DNA of 13,532 bases from assembly GCA_021828445.1 (NCBI GenBank), contig JAJZJD010000019.1, positions 1-13,532 on the forward strand, written 5' to 3'. The notes below the pieces were generated by a model. It was not told the origin of the DNA. It saw only the letters and a list, made by a program, of their open reading frames with translations, and searched no databases. The position numbers were made by a program, and so were the translations under genes. The stretch comes from a bacterium (GTDB lineage Bacteria > SZUA-79 > Acidulodesulfobacterales > Acidulodesulfobacteraceae). Within the stretch, counting starts at the first letter, position 1. Each line of letters begins with the position of its first letter. Shown here one piece after another: positions 5,986 through 13,532 of this stretch.

Positions 5986-6681
5986 ATGTCCGATAGAATA
6001 AATAATATTTTTACTTCCATTGCAGATGTTTACGATTTTTGGGGGCATCTGTTCAGTTTCGGAATTGACGGCGTATGGCGTAAAATGGCCGCGGAAGAAG
6101 CCATAGCCGATATAGACGGCTATAAAATACTCGATGTCGCCACGGGCACCGGCTCTATCGCCATAGATATTTACAAAAAGGCGAAGAGGGCAAAAAAGAG
6201 GGTTGAAATTGTAGGAGTAGATTTTAATCCCGATATGATAAAAATAGCCGAAGATAAAATCAAAAAGAAAAAAATCAAAAACATATGCTTTAAGATTGAA
6301 GACGCTATGAACCTTGTCGAACCTGGGTGCGCTTACGACGTGGTTACCGCCGGTTTTTTATTGAGAAATGTGGATGACACGGAAGTTTTCGCGGAAGAAC
6401 TCAGGAGGATTCTAAAAAAGAACGGTAAATTCATATTGCTGGAAATGGGCAAGCCGCAAAATAAATTCTTAAACATGTTTTTCAGGGTATATTTTTTTAT
6501 TATCAGGCTTGTCGGTTCATTGATAAACGAAAAAGCATATGATTGGCTGACATACAGCATACTGGCGTTCGATAGAAAAAAAATGATGGATATATTAAAA
6601 GAAAAAGGATTTAAAGACCTAAAAATTAAAAATCTGCCGTTCCATATAGGTTTTTTAATTACGGGAATAAAAGAAAGATAA
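5986..6681 (+). CDS. ubiE: UbiE/MenG-type quinone C-methyltransferase
   Basis: This 231-residue SAM-dependent methyltransferase resembles UbiE/MenG, which methylates demethylmenaquinone (and, in ubiquinone makers, the benzoquinone intermediate) at the cytoplasmic face of the membrane. SAM motif I is ILDVATGTGSIA at 48-59; the acidic residue after strand 2 is in GVDFNPDMI (77-85). LRNVDD (126-131) is the UbiE signature, and LLEMGKP (151-157) and YDWLTYSI (185-192) follow the family pattern. The N-terminal IFTSIADVYDFW (8-19) corresponds to the conserved opening of the family, and the length is close to usual. The ATG at 5986 follows GAGGGCGGTGAT, an adequate ribosome binding site. Menaquinone as the product is likelier in an anaerobe-like lineage, but the sequence does not settle this. 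The next promoter lies just after the stop, so the gene is probably not in the efflux operon. Confidence 0.85.
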   Translation: MSDRINNIFTSIADVYDFWGHLFSFGIDGVWRKMAAEEAIADIDGYKILDVATGTGSIAIDIYKKAKRAKKRVEIVGVDFNPDMIKIAEDKIKKKKIKNICFKIEDAMNLVEPGCAYDVVTAGFLLRNVDDTEVFAEELRRILKKNGKFILLEMGKPQNKFLNMFFRVYFFIIRLVGSLINEKAYDWLTYSILAFDRKKMMDILKEKGFKDLKIKNLPFHIGFLITGIKER

Positions 6682-6687
6682 AAAATA

Positions 6688-6716
6688 TTGACTTATGACT
6701 TTTAAGTCATTATAAT
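6688..6716 (+). promoter_or_regulatory. Near-consensus promoter of the tolC-emrA-cytochrome genes
   Basis: TTGACT (6688-6693) and a perfect TATAAT (6711-6716) are separated by exactly 17 bases, the best promoter in the window. It begins seven bases after the ubiE stop and faces the outer-membrane channel gene at 6785; transcription would start near 6723, giving a leader of about 60 bases. Confidence 0.8.
6695..6710. promoter_or_regulatory. Inverted repeat in the promoter spacer, likely repressor operator
   Basis: ATGACTT (6695-6701), then TT, then AAGTCAT (6704-6710) form perfect 7-base arms that fill the spacer between the -35 and -10 boxes. A dimeric repressor (TetR- or MarR-like, by analogy with other efflux operons) bound here would block RNA polymerase. 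No regulator gene is in the window. The hairpin is too short and lacks the T-run needed for a ubiE terminator. Confidence 0.6.
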
Positions 6717-6784
6717 AAAAATATAGCAATAAAGCAATGCGGAATATTTTTAATTAAAATCTTAAAAATTTATTATAAAATATT

Positions 6785-8149
6785 ATGAAAAAAATTTTAC
6801 TTTTCATCCTGTTTTTCTTATTTTCGTTCTATTCGATAAATTTTTATCCGCATAAGGCTTATTCGTTTTACGCAAAATCGGTCAGGGTAGTTACGCTGAA
6901 AGAGGCATATATTCTTGCGGCACGGCATAACGACACTATAAAAGCCGCAAAAGAAAGCTACTATCAATCGACTCTCTTGAAGTGGTCGGCCATAGGCATG
7001 GTTTTGCCGGACATATCCCTTAAATATACGGACCAGAGAATACACGTTAATTCCGCGCCGTCCCCGTTATCGTCTTCGGATGTGATGAACAATATTTTCC
7101 TGTTCTTTTTTCCTAATTATGAATACAGTTTTACGTTAAACGAGCCTATTTTTAATATAGGGGTAGTCCCCGCTTATATGTCTGCGCGGAATGCCGAAAA
7201 ATCGACTAAAATGGCTTTAAATAATATTTCGGCGGACACTCTTTATAATGTTGCCGTGGATTATTATACGGTTTTGAACGATTTAAGTTTAATAAAAGCG
7301 GATACTAAAACTTTTAACGAGGCAAAGTTTCATCTTGAGCTTACCGAAGCTAAATTAAAGGCCGGTCTAGCCATCATTACCGACCTTCTTCAGGCAAAGT
7401 CCCAGTTTTATGCCGCAAAACAAGAACTTATAAGTTCCAGAAATTTATTGAAAGCCGCTAAAGCCCATCTTGCGGCTCTTCTTGGAATAAGCAGGCGCTT
7501 CAGCGTAGTTAAACCGCCAAAACCGGTTTTAAAAAAAGCGTTATTAAAAAAATACGTAATTCTTGCCTATAAAAACAATCCAAACATAAAGTCGTTAAAG
7601 TTTGCCCAAAAATCGGCCGACGACGAAACCGGATATTACGAATCGCAATATATTCCCAGAGTTAATTTTTTGGCTTCTTATAATGCGCTTTCCAATGCCC
7701 ATTTTATTCCGCAGGGTTCGACTAATTACTGGACGGCGGGCGCTACCCTGACTATGCCTTTGTTTCAGGGGGCGGCGAGGATTATATCTATCGAAAAGGC
7801 GCGTTCGGAAGCAAACCGGTCTATGTATAATACGGCTCAGGCAAAGCGTGATTTAAAGGCGCGGGTCATATCGGAGTTTTATAATGTCCGCAGTTTGAGA
7901 TACGAAGTAAGCACGCTTGGGCATGAAGAAAGGTTTGCGTCTAAAAATTATATGCTTGTCGAAGAAGAATTTAAGGCGGGGGTGGCGACGAGCGTAGATG
8001 TGGTAACCGCGCTTGCAGAATTAACCAGGGCAAGGCATAATCTTCTTTCCGCAAAATTAAGTTATTACGAATCGGTTATGGATTTAAAAAGGCTTATAGG
8101 CTCTTTTAAAAGAAAGCTTATAAGTTTAACCGTCGATAAATTTAATTAA
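6785..8149 (+). CDS. TolC-family outer-membrane efflux channel protein
   Basis: The 454-residue protein is an outer-membrane factor of the TolC/OEP family, forming the trimeric exit duct of a tripartite efflux or type I secretion system. A signal peptide covers about residues 1-28. The typical internal duplication is visible: LKAGLAIITDLLQAKSQF at 191-208 matches FKAGVATSVDVVTALAEL at 396-413, each followed by a long helix ending in LLG (232-234) or LIG (437-439). VTLKEAYILAARHN (36-49) and YVILAYKNNPNIKSLK (257-272) are the matching starts of each half. The length is normal. The ATG has no clear ribosome binding site, but the signal peptide supports it. It is the first gene after the operator-bearing promoter, followed after 47 bases by an EmrA-type adaptor. 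Confidence 0.92.
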   Translation: MKKILLFILFFLFSFYSINFYPHKAYSFYAKSVRVVTLKEAYILAARHNDTIKAAKESYYQSTLLKWSAIGMVLPDISLKYTDQRIHVNSAPSPLSSSDVMNNIFLFFFPNYEYSFTLNEPIFNIGVVPAYMSARNAEKSTKMALNNISADTLYNVAVDYYTVLNDLSLIKADTKTFNEAKFHLELTEAKLKAGLAIITDLLQAKSQFYAAKQELISSRNLLKAAKAHLAALLGISRRFSVVKPPKPVLKKALLKKYVILAYKNNPNIKSLKFAQKSADDETGYYESQYIPRVNFLASYNALSNAHFIPQGSTNYWTAGATLTMPLFQGAARIISIEKARSEANRSMYNTAQAKRDLKARVISEFYNVRSLRYEVSTLGHEERFASKNYMLVEEEFKAGVATSVDVVTALAELTRARHNLLSAKLSYYESVMDLKRLIGSFKRKLISLTVDKFN

Positions 8150-8196
8150 AATTATTTAATATTTATTCTTTTATAATAATTAATGGGTGATATCCG

Positions 8197-9351
8197 ATGA
8201 ACGGGGAAAACGAAAAAACCGAAACTAAAACAGGCGGCAACGGTTTAAATGATAGTAAATTTAATAAAAAAAACATTATCACCGCTTCCGCTATACTTTT
8301 ACTTGCGATAATAGGAGGCATATTCGTTTTAAGGTGGTATCTTTTTGGACTTACGCACGTTTATACCGAAGACGCGGAGGTTGACGGGCATATAGTTTCC
8401 GTCAGCACAATGGTTCCGGGCAATATTAAAACCATATACGTCCATAAAAATGAATTCGTCAAGAAAGGTCTTTTAATTGCCAAAATAAACGATTCGACTT
8501 ATTATCCCGCAATGCTTCAGGCAAAAGCCAATTATAATCTCGCTAAAGCAAAATTATTCAGCGCAGGCGGGAATATAGGCGAATATATAGGGTCAAATTA
8601 TAATTCTTATTATATTGCAAAACTTTCTTACAGGACGGCCCTTGCAAATTTGCGCAAGGCAAAACTTACGTATGAATTGGATAAAAGAGATTATAACCGC
8701 GACTTATCGCTGTTAAAAAAGGAATTTATTACAAAACAGCAGTTTGATGCCGTAAAAACGGCGTATTTGGTTTCCAAGCAGGCTTATCTAATGGCGATAT
8801 CGGCTCTCGGCACCGCCAGAAGAAACTATTTTCAATCCAATTATTTAAAAAACAATGTTGCCGCCAACAATATTACTACGCTTAAGCCGCTTGAAGCAAA
8901 TGTTCAAATAGCTAAAGCCGCTTATAAAGTTGCTCTTGCAAACTATAAGAATACATTTATATACTCGCCTATTAACGGTATAGTATCGGAAAAAATGTCT
9001 TATATAGGGGAATATGTTATGCCCGGAACCCCGATAGTAATGGAGAATAATATAAGAAGGGTTTGGGTAACGGCAAATATAAAAGAAACGGTCATCGGTA
9101 ATATTAAAACGGGAGATCCCGTTAAAATTGCCGTAGATTCCTTTCCGGGAAAGGTTTTTAAGGGAACGGTAGAATTCGTGGGTTCGGTCAGTACTTCAAA
9201 ATTTGCCTTAATCCCTACTAATAATCCCTCGGGAACATTTACCAAAGTAACGCACAGACTTCCCGTAAGGATCAGAATATTAAACGACGGCAGACATATT
9301 TTAAAGCCCGGAATGATGGTAGAAGTAACTATAGATACGGCAACAAGATAG
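8197..9351 (+). CDS. emrA: EmrA/HlyD-family membrane fusion protein
   Basis: This 384-residue periplasmic adaptor links an inner-membrane pump to the TolC-like channel. It has a hydrophilic cytoplasmic N-terminus (1-25), one membrane segment (about 27-50) and the EmrA opening TEDAEVDGHIVSVSTMVPGN (57-76). Next come a first lipoyl half, a long helical hairpin (about 105-250), the second lipoyl half (YSPINGIVSEKMSYIGEYV, 256-274) and a barrel with VTANIKETVI (291-300). FALIPTNNPSGTFTKVTHRL (336-355) then LPVRI is diagnostic of the EmrA branch. The ATG at 8197 follows GGGTGAT at a good distance. EmrA normally works with the MFS exporter EmrB, usually encoded next door; here a cytochrome gene follows instead. 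The efflux substrate is unknown. Confidence 0.9.
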   Translation: MNGENEKTETKTGGNGLNDSKFNKKNIITASAILLLAIIGGIFVLRWYLFGLTHVYTEDAEVDGHIVSVSTMVPGNIKTIYVHKNEFVKKGLLIAKINDSTYYPAMLQAKANYNLAKAKLFSAGGNIGEYIGSNYNSYYIAKLSYRTALANLRKAKLTYELDKRDYNRDLSLLKKEFITKQQFDAVKTAYLVSKQAYLMAISALGTARRNYFQSNYLKNNVAANNITTLKPLEANVQIAKAAYKVALANYKNTFIYSPINGIVSEKMSYIGEYVMPGTPIVMENNIRRVWVTANIKETVIGNIKTGDPVKIAVDSFPGKVFKGTVEFVGSVSTSKFALIPTNNPSGTFTKVTHRLPVRIRILNDGRHILKPGMMVEVTIDTATR

Positions 9352-9412
9352 AAAATATGAATAAACGGAATTAAAACAAATATCGTAAAATAATGCAGAG
9401 GTTAAAAAAAAG

Positions 9413-9823
9413 ATGAATTTCAAAAATAATTATTATAAAAAAACGGTTTTATCCGTTTTGTTTTTTATATCTGCGGGAGCGGTTTTACTATTTTCCGCAT
9501 TTTGTTTAACGCCGGCTAAAAGTGCGCATGGATATGAAAATAATCAGGGGCAATATCTTTTTAATTATTATAACTGCATAGATTGTCATATAATTAAGGG
9601 GTTAGGCGGAACGCTCGGCCCTTCCCTGTCGAATTACGGCAATAAAAACAAAAGTTACGGATGGACGGTTACGCAGATTGAAAATCCGCAGTTTCATTAC
9701 AGGGTGGGTTCGGTAGTAAAAATTAACGGAAAGACCTATTATTCGATTATGCCTTCTTATGATTATATTCCGTATGGGGATATCAAAAAGCTTGCATCTT
9801 ATTTAGAATCGTTAAAAAAATAA
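9413..9823 (+). CDS. Monohaem class I c-type cytochrome, exported
   Basis: The 136-residue protein has an N-terminal signal or anchor (hydrophobic about 12-32, likely cleavage near KSA at 38), then a single haem-binding CIDCH at 55-59. Met113 in SIMPSY is the likely sixth haem ligand, and the C-terminal helix DIKKLASYLESLKK (123-136) packs as in small class I cytochromes. LGPSL (68-72) is also typical. It would carry electrons in the periplasm, perhaps tethered to the inner membrane if the N-terminus is uncut. It follows emrA by 61 bases on the same strand, with AGAGG about 11 bases before the ATG, so it may be co-transcribed with the efflux genes, though a functional tie is not obvious. Its stop lies only seven bases from the stop of the convergent mscS gene. 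Confidence 0.88.
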   Translation: MNFKNNYYKKTVLSVLFFISAGAVLLFSAFCLTPAKSAHGYENNQGQYLFNYYNCIDCHIIKGLGGTLGPSLSNYGNKNKSYGWTVTQIENPQFHYRVGSVVKINGKTYYSIMPSYDYIPYGDIKKLASYLESLKK

Positions 9824-9830
9824 ATTAAAA

Positions 9831-10724
9831 TTAAATGTCTCCGCCGCCGCCTTCAGTATCCCTTATAAAGGCATTATCATTATCCGTCCGTATCTTTAAT
9901 TCGTTTTTAAATGCAAGATTAGTCCACGGATAAGTTAAATCTATATCATATTGCGCAAACTTCTTCGCTATTTCGAAGTTTATGTCGCTGATTATAAAAT
10001 GTCTTCTTATAGGCGACGAAATCCATACAATCAGTTCCAGATTAAAGGACGATGCCCCAATATTAACGAACCATACGGAAGGCTCGGGTTTTTTAAGAAC
10101 CTCTGGATTTTCTTCGGCAATTTCCAATAATACCTTTTTTGCAATGTCTAACTTTGATGCCGTTTCCTCTATCCCCAAGGGTATATGAAGTCTTATCTTA
10201 GGGTCCCTGTGCGACCAGTTTATTACATTGGATGTTATGAAATTAGAATTGGGAACTATTATAGAGATATTATCCCTTGTCGTAATCGTGGTGCTTCTTG
10301 CCCTTATATCGCTGACGATGCCGTCGTAGCCGGCAACCTCGACGTATTCCCCTTCTTTTATGGGTTTTTCGAACAATATAATGATGCCGGATATAAAATT
10401 ACTTATAATATTCTGCATGCCGAATCCAATGCCTAGACCTATAACGCCGGCTAAAAAGGCAAGAGAACTCAGGTTTACACCTAAAACCTGAAAAGCAATG
10501 AAAAAACCTATTATTAAAATGATATATTTAATAAATCTCGTTACGGTTTTTATGAAAGCCTTATTTAAAGTTTTATTTTTTCTGAATTCCCTTCTAATTA
10601 AATGAGAGAATATATAAGCTATGAAATATGAAGCTATAATAATTGCGATAGACGTAAGTATGGATAACAGCCTTATTTTATTTCCGTCTATCGTATAAAC
10701 CTTATCTCTTAAAAATTCAAACAT
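9831..10724 (-). CDS. mscS: MscS-family mechanosensitive ion channel
   Basis: From the ATG at 10724 the protein has 297 residues, close to the usual length of small-conductance mechanosensitive channels, which open under membrane tension to release solutes during osmotic down-shock. Transmembrane helices lie at about 17-42, 64-82 and 86-120. The third is the pore helix, with the Gly/Ala-rich SLAFLAGVIGLGIGFGMQN (87-105) and FEKPIKEGEYVEVAG (118-132). The beta domain follows, with STTITTRDNISIIVPNSNF (144-162) and VINWS (167-171), then the alpha/beta C-terminal domain and a short Gly-rich end. The frame is open further upstream to an ATG at 10847, but that would overlap the ispG start and adds residues coded by AT-rich promoter-like DNA, so 10724 is preferred. 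No strong ribosome binding site marks either start. Confidence 0.88.
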   Translation of the reverse strand: MFEFLRDKVYTIDGNKIRLLSILTSIAIIIASYFIAYIFSHLIRREFRKNKTLNKAFIKTVTRFIKYIILIIGFFIAFQVLGVNLSSLAFLAGVIGLGIGFGMQNIISNFISGIIILFEKPIKEGEYVEVAGYDGIVSDIRARSTTITTRDNISIIVPNSNFITSNVINWSHRDPKIRLHIPLGIEETASKLDIAKKVLLEIAEENPEVLKKPEPSVWFVNIGASSFNLELIVWISSPIRRHFIISDINFEIAKKFAQYDIDLTYPWTNLAFKNELKIRTDNDNAFIRDTEGGGGDI

Positions 10725-10819
10725 AATTAAATCTAATCCGTTAATTAAAATTGCCGTTTGTTTTTTTATATTATATTTTTGATTCCAATATATTATAATA
10801 TATATATTAAAAATTAAAA

Positions 10820-11914
10820 ATGATAAAAAGAAGACACACCCGAACAATCAAAGTAGGTAATGTTCCTATAGGTTCCGATGCTCCGGTAAGCGTCCAATCT
10901 ATGACCAATACCGTTACCGAAGATGCCGCTTCCACGGTTAGGCAGATTAAAGACTTAGAGAGCTATAACTGCGAGATAGTCAGGGTTGCCGTAAATACGC
11001 CTGAAGCCGCAAAATCTTTGAAAGATATCGTAAGGCAGGTCGAGGTCCCTATCGTGGCGGATATTCATTTCGACCACAGGCTTGCCCTGGCGTCTCTATC
11101 GGCAGGAGTTAAAGGGCTAAGGATTAATCCGGGGAACATAGGCGATAAGAAAAAAGTAAAAGAAGTCGCAAGTGCCTGCAAAGACAGCGGCGTGCCTATC
11201 AGGATAGGGGTAAATTCAGGTTCTTTAGAAAAAGGGATTTTAGAGAAAAACGGCGGAGATTTTGCCGCGGCGATGGTTGAAAGCGGACTGAAACATATAA
11301 AACTATTAGAAGACGAATCATTTTACGATATAAAAATATCCTTAAAATCTACCGATATTTTGACTACCGTAAGAGGATACGAACTTCTGGCAGAAAAAGT
11401 GGATTATCCGTTTCATATCGGCATAACCGAAGCCGGAACGGCATTTTCGGGAGCAATAAAATCAGGGGTAGGACTTGGAATATTATTATATGAGGGATTA
11501 GGAGATACCCTTAGGGTTTCTCTGAGCGACGACCCGGTTATGGAAGTCATCGCCGGCTATAATATTTTAAGAGATTTAGGCTTAAGGCGGGGCGGGGTTC
11601 AGCTTATCTCGTGTCCTACCTGCGGAAGAGCCGAGGTTGATATAGTAAATATGGCAAGGGAATTCGAAAGAGTTTCCGCCAAAATAAAATCAGATATTAA
11701 AGTCGCTATAATGGGATGCGTAGTAAACGGTCCGGGTGAGTCTATGCATGCCGATATCGGTATTGCCGGAGGCAAGGAAAAATCCGTTTTATTTTCAAAA
11801 GGAAAAATTATCGGGAAATATGATAAAAAGGAAATACTCCAAGCATTAATCAATGAAGTCGAAAACATTACCGGAGAGAAAATTAATTTAAGTCAGTTAA
11901 AAAATAAAAATTAA
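10820..11914 (+). CDS. ispG: 4-hydroxy-3-methylbut-2-enyl diphosphate synthase (IspG/GcpE)
   Basis: IspG catalyses the penultimate step of the MEP isoprenoid pathway, reducing 2-C-methylerythritol 2,4-cyclodiphosphate to HMBPP with a [4Fe-4S] cluster in the cytoplasm. The 364-residue protein is the standard short bacterial form: a TIM-barrel half opening RRHTRTIKVGNVPIGSDAPV (4-23), then a cluster domain. The cluster ligands are visible as Cys265 and Cys268 in ISCPTCGR, Cys300 in MGCVVNGPGE, and Glu307. RINPGNIGDK (101-110) and HIGITEAG (199-206) are conserved substrate-side segments. The ATG at 10820 is positionally right for the family but has no Shine-Dalgarno sequence, only an AT-rich leader. 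proS follows after 15 bases, so the two form an operon, as I recall in some other bacteria. Confidence 0.97.
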   Translation: MIKRRHTRTIKVGNVPIGSDAPVSVQSMTNTVTEDAASTVRQIKDLESYNCEIVRVAVNTPEAAKSLKDIVRQVEVPIVADIHFDHRLALASLSAGVKGLRINPGNIGDKKKVKEVASACKDSGVPIRIGVNSGSLEKGILEKNGGDFAAAMVESGLKHIKLLEDESFYDIKISLKSTDILTTVRGYELLAEKVDYPFHIGITEAGTAFSGAIKSGVGLGILLYEGLGDTLRVSLSDDPVMEVIAGYNILRDLGLRRGGVQLISCPTCGRAEVDIVNMAREFERVSAKIKSDIKVAIMGCVVNGPGESMHADIGIAGGKEKSVLFSKGKIIGKYDKKEILQALINEVENITGEKINLSQLKNKN

Positions 11915-11929
11915 AAATCAGGAGTTAGC

Positions 11930-13532
11930 GTGAGATATTCATCGTTTTTTATTCCATCTTTGAAAGAAGACCCTAAAGAGGCGGTTCTTAAAAGCCATAA
12001 ACTGCTCTTAAGAGCCGGATATGTAAGACAGCTTTCAGGGGGCATATATACTTATCTTCCTCTCGGTTTAAAAAGTTTGCGTAAATTGGAAGATATAATA
12101 AGGCAGGAGATGAATTCGGCAGGCGCCGTCGAACTTTCGATGCCGTTTGTCCAGCCCTTAGACTTATGGAAAGAATCAGGAAGGGACGAAGACTACGGAA
12201 AAGAGCTTCTGCGGTTTAAGGATAGGCAGGACAGGGATTTTTGCCTTGCCCCGACTTACGAAGAAGTGGTAACCGACCTTGTTAAGAAAAACGTAAAGTC
12301 CTATAAGGAATTGCCGCTGACGCTATATCAGATACATCTTAAGTTCAGGGATGAGATGCGTCCTAGATTCGGATTGATGAGAGCCAAAGAGTTTATCATG
12401 AAAGACGCTTACAGTTTTGACGCGGACGAGGAAAGACTCGACGAAAGCTATAAGAAAATGAAGCGGGCATATGAAAATATATTTAAAAGACTCGGTTTCG
12501 ATTTTAAATTTATTAAAGCCGAAGCAGGGGAAATAGGGGGGAACTATTCCGAAGAACTTATGGTTTTTTCCGAATACGGGGAAGACAAAATAGTTATCTG
12601 CGAAGACTGCGGATATGCAGCTTCTATCGATGAAGCCGATTCCGCTTCCGATTACCGCGGTCCGCTTGAATCGTGCAGGCAGCCGAAGATGACCAAACTC
12701 TTTACTCCGGATAAAAAATCCGTCGAGGAAGTAGGGGAATATCTTAAGGTGGATAAGGCATGCTTTGCAAAGACGCTCATATATGAAACCGAATCAGGGT
12801 TTATTGCCGCCATGGTAAGGGGAGATAGGGAAATAAACGAGCGCAAGCTGAAAAAAGCGGCGGGAGTTAAAAATTTATTCCTTGCAAAAGAGCAGGACGT
12901 AGAAAGGATAACCGGCGCTCCCTGCGGTTTCGCAGGTCCGTTCGGTTTAAACGGTTTAAACCTTATTGTTATAGATGAAGAGATTAATAACTCGGAATAT
13001 TGGATTACCGGAGCAAACGAAAAAGACGCCCACATGGCAAACGTGAAGCCCGGGCGAGATTTTACTCCTGATATCGCTGCTAATATAAGAAGCGTACAGG
13101 CCGGCGATAAGTGCGCGGGATGTTCTTCCGGCGTTTTAACCGTTAAAAACGCAATAGAACTCGGGCATATTTTTAAGCTTGGAGAAAAATATTCAAATAT
13201 TCTAAATGCCAAATTTTTAGACGAAAAAGGAGAGGCAAGATTTTTTGTAATGGGCTGTTACGGCATTGGGGTTGGGAGGACCCTCCAAACCCTTATAGAG
13301 GTCTTTTCGGACGACAACGGGATAAATCTTCCGGTATCCGTAAGTCCGTTCAGCATGGCTGTCGTAAACCTTAACGCCAACGATGAAAAGATAACGGGTG
13401 TTTCGGAAAAGATTTACGGAGATTTAACCGCAATGGGGATAGACGTTATATACGACGACAGAAAATTATCCGCCGGTATTAAACTTAAAGATATCGATCT
13501 GATAGGCATACCTTTTAAGATAGTGGTGGGCA
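11930..13532 (+). CDS. proS: Proline-tRNA ligase, bacterial type with editing domain (runs off right edge)
   Basis: This gene encodes prolyl-tRNA synthetase. It starts at GTG, set by AGGAG five bases upstream, and stays open for 534 codons to the window end; the family is usually about 570 residues, so only the end of the anticodon-binding domain is missing. N-terminal YSSFFIPSLKEDP and AGGIY-like SGGIYTYLPLGL are typical. Class II motif 2 is FRDEMRPRFGLMRAKEF (from 139), the proline-site APTYEE is at 107-112, and motif 3 is GCYGIGVGR (442-450). Between them, about 225-395, lies the INS editing domain that clears Ala-tRNA-Pro. It is bracketed by CEDC (224-227) and CAGC (395-398), two pairs that could bind a metal, and followed by GHIFKLG (412-418). 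It lies 15 bases after ispG. Confidence 0.97.
   Translation, partial: MRYSSFFIPSLKEDPKEAVLKSHKLLLRAGYVRQLSGGIYTYLPLGLKSLRKLEDIIRQEMNSAGAVELSMPFVQPLDLWKESGRDEDYGKELLRFKDRQDRDFCLAPTYEEVVTDLVKKNVKSYKELPLTLYQIHLKFRDEMRPRFGLMRAKEFIMKDAYSFDADEERLDESYKKMKRAYENIFKRLGFDFKFIKAEAGEIGGNYSEELMVFSEYGEDKIVICEDCGYAASIDEADSASDYRGPLESCRQPKMTKLFTPDKKSVEEVGEYLKVDKACFAKTLIYETESGFIAAMVRGDREINERKLKKAAGVKNLFLAKEQDVERITGAPCGFAGPFGLNGLNLIVIDEEINNSEYWITGANEKDAHMANVKPGRDFTPDIAANIRSVQAGDKCAGCSSGVLTVKNAIELGHIFKLGEKYSNILNAKFLDEKGEARFFVMGCYGIGVGRTLQTLIEVFSDDNGINLPVSVSPFSMAVVNLNANDEKITGVSEKIYGDLTAMGIDVIYDDRKLSAGIKLKDIDLIGIPFKIVVG

Noticed and set aside
10725..10847. N-terminal extension of MscS to the ATG at 10847
   Set aside because: It would overlap the divergent ispG start and add 41 residues coded by AT-rich intergenic DNA; the start at 10724 gives the normal family length.
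12652..13212. Long open frame on the minus strand antisense to proS
   Set aside because: It lies entirely within proS, whose motifs and frame are intact. Its translation shows no recognisable domain, and the openness follows from proS codon use.

Overview
The window is chromosomal DNA from an AT-rich Gram-negative bacterium. The Gram-negative call rests on a TolC-type outer-membrane channel with an EmrA-type adaptor, a periplasmic c-type cytochrome, a pseudopilin and a possible lipoprotein. A UbiE/MenG quinone methyltransferase beside the cytochrome points to a respiring organism, and IspG shows the MEP isoprenoid route. The proline-tRNA ligase is the long bacterial form with an editing insertion. 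The mix would fit a low-GC deltaproteobacterial-like lineage, but this taxonomic guess is inference from style and gene order only.

Left part, minus strand (1-2756): a lone FimT/GspH-like pseudopilin (2756-2148); a small exported protein with two C-x12-C repeats (2062-1652) under its own good promoter; a D-2-hydroxyacid dehydrogenase (1637-672) starting 14 bases later; and the 5' part of ileS (623 to the window edge). The last three are tightly packed and probably one transcript.

Middle (2757-5986): a glyoxalase I gene (2934-3320) with a near-consensus promoter; a 642-bp stretch holding a broken IS3-type OrfA remnant and a 12-bp tandem repeat; a large exported Sel1-repeat protein (3963-5444) with twelve complete 36-residue repeats, several nearly identical as DNA; and a small His/Gly/Asp-rich possible lipoprotein on the minus strand (5786-5532) that starts with TTG behind a very strong ribosome binding site.

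Right part (5986-13532): a UbiE/MenG methyltransferase. Seven bases after its stop lies a near-perfect promoter (TTGACT-17-TATAAT) whose spacer is filled by an inverted repeat, a likely repressor site. It faces a tolC-emrA pair followed by a monohaem cytochrome c; no inner-membrane pump gene is present. An MscS-type channel gene converges on the cytochrome gene with a 7-base gap. Divergent from mscS lies ispG, followed after 15 bases by proS (GTG start), which runs off the right edge.

No CRISPR array, rRNA, tRNA or complete mobile element was seen. Most genes are ordinary housekeeping or envelope genes. The less ordinary items are the C-x12-C repeat protein, the pump-less tolC-emrA operon with its operator-in-spacer promoter, and the recently amplified Sel1 array.
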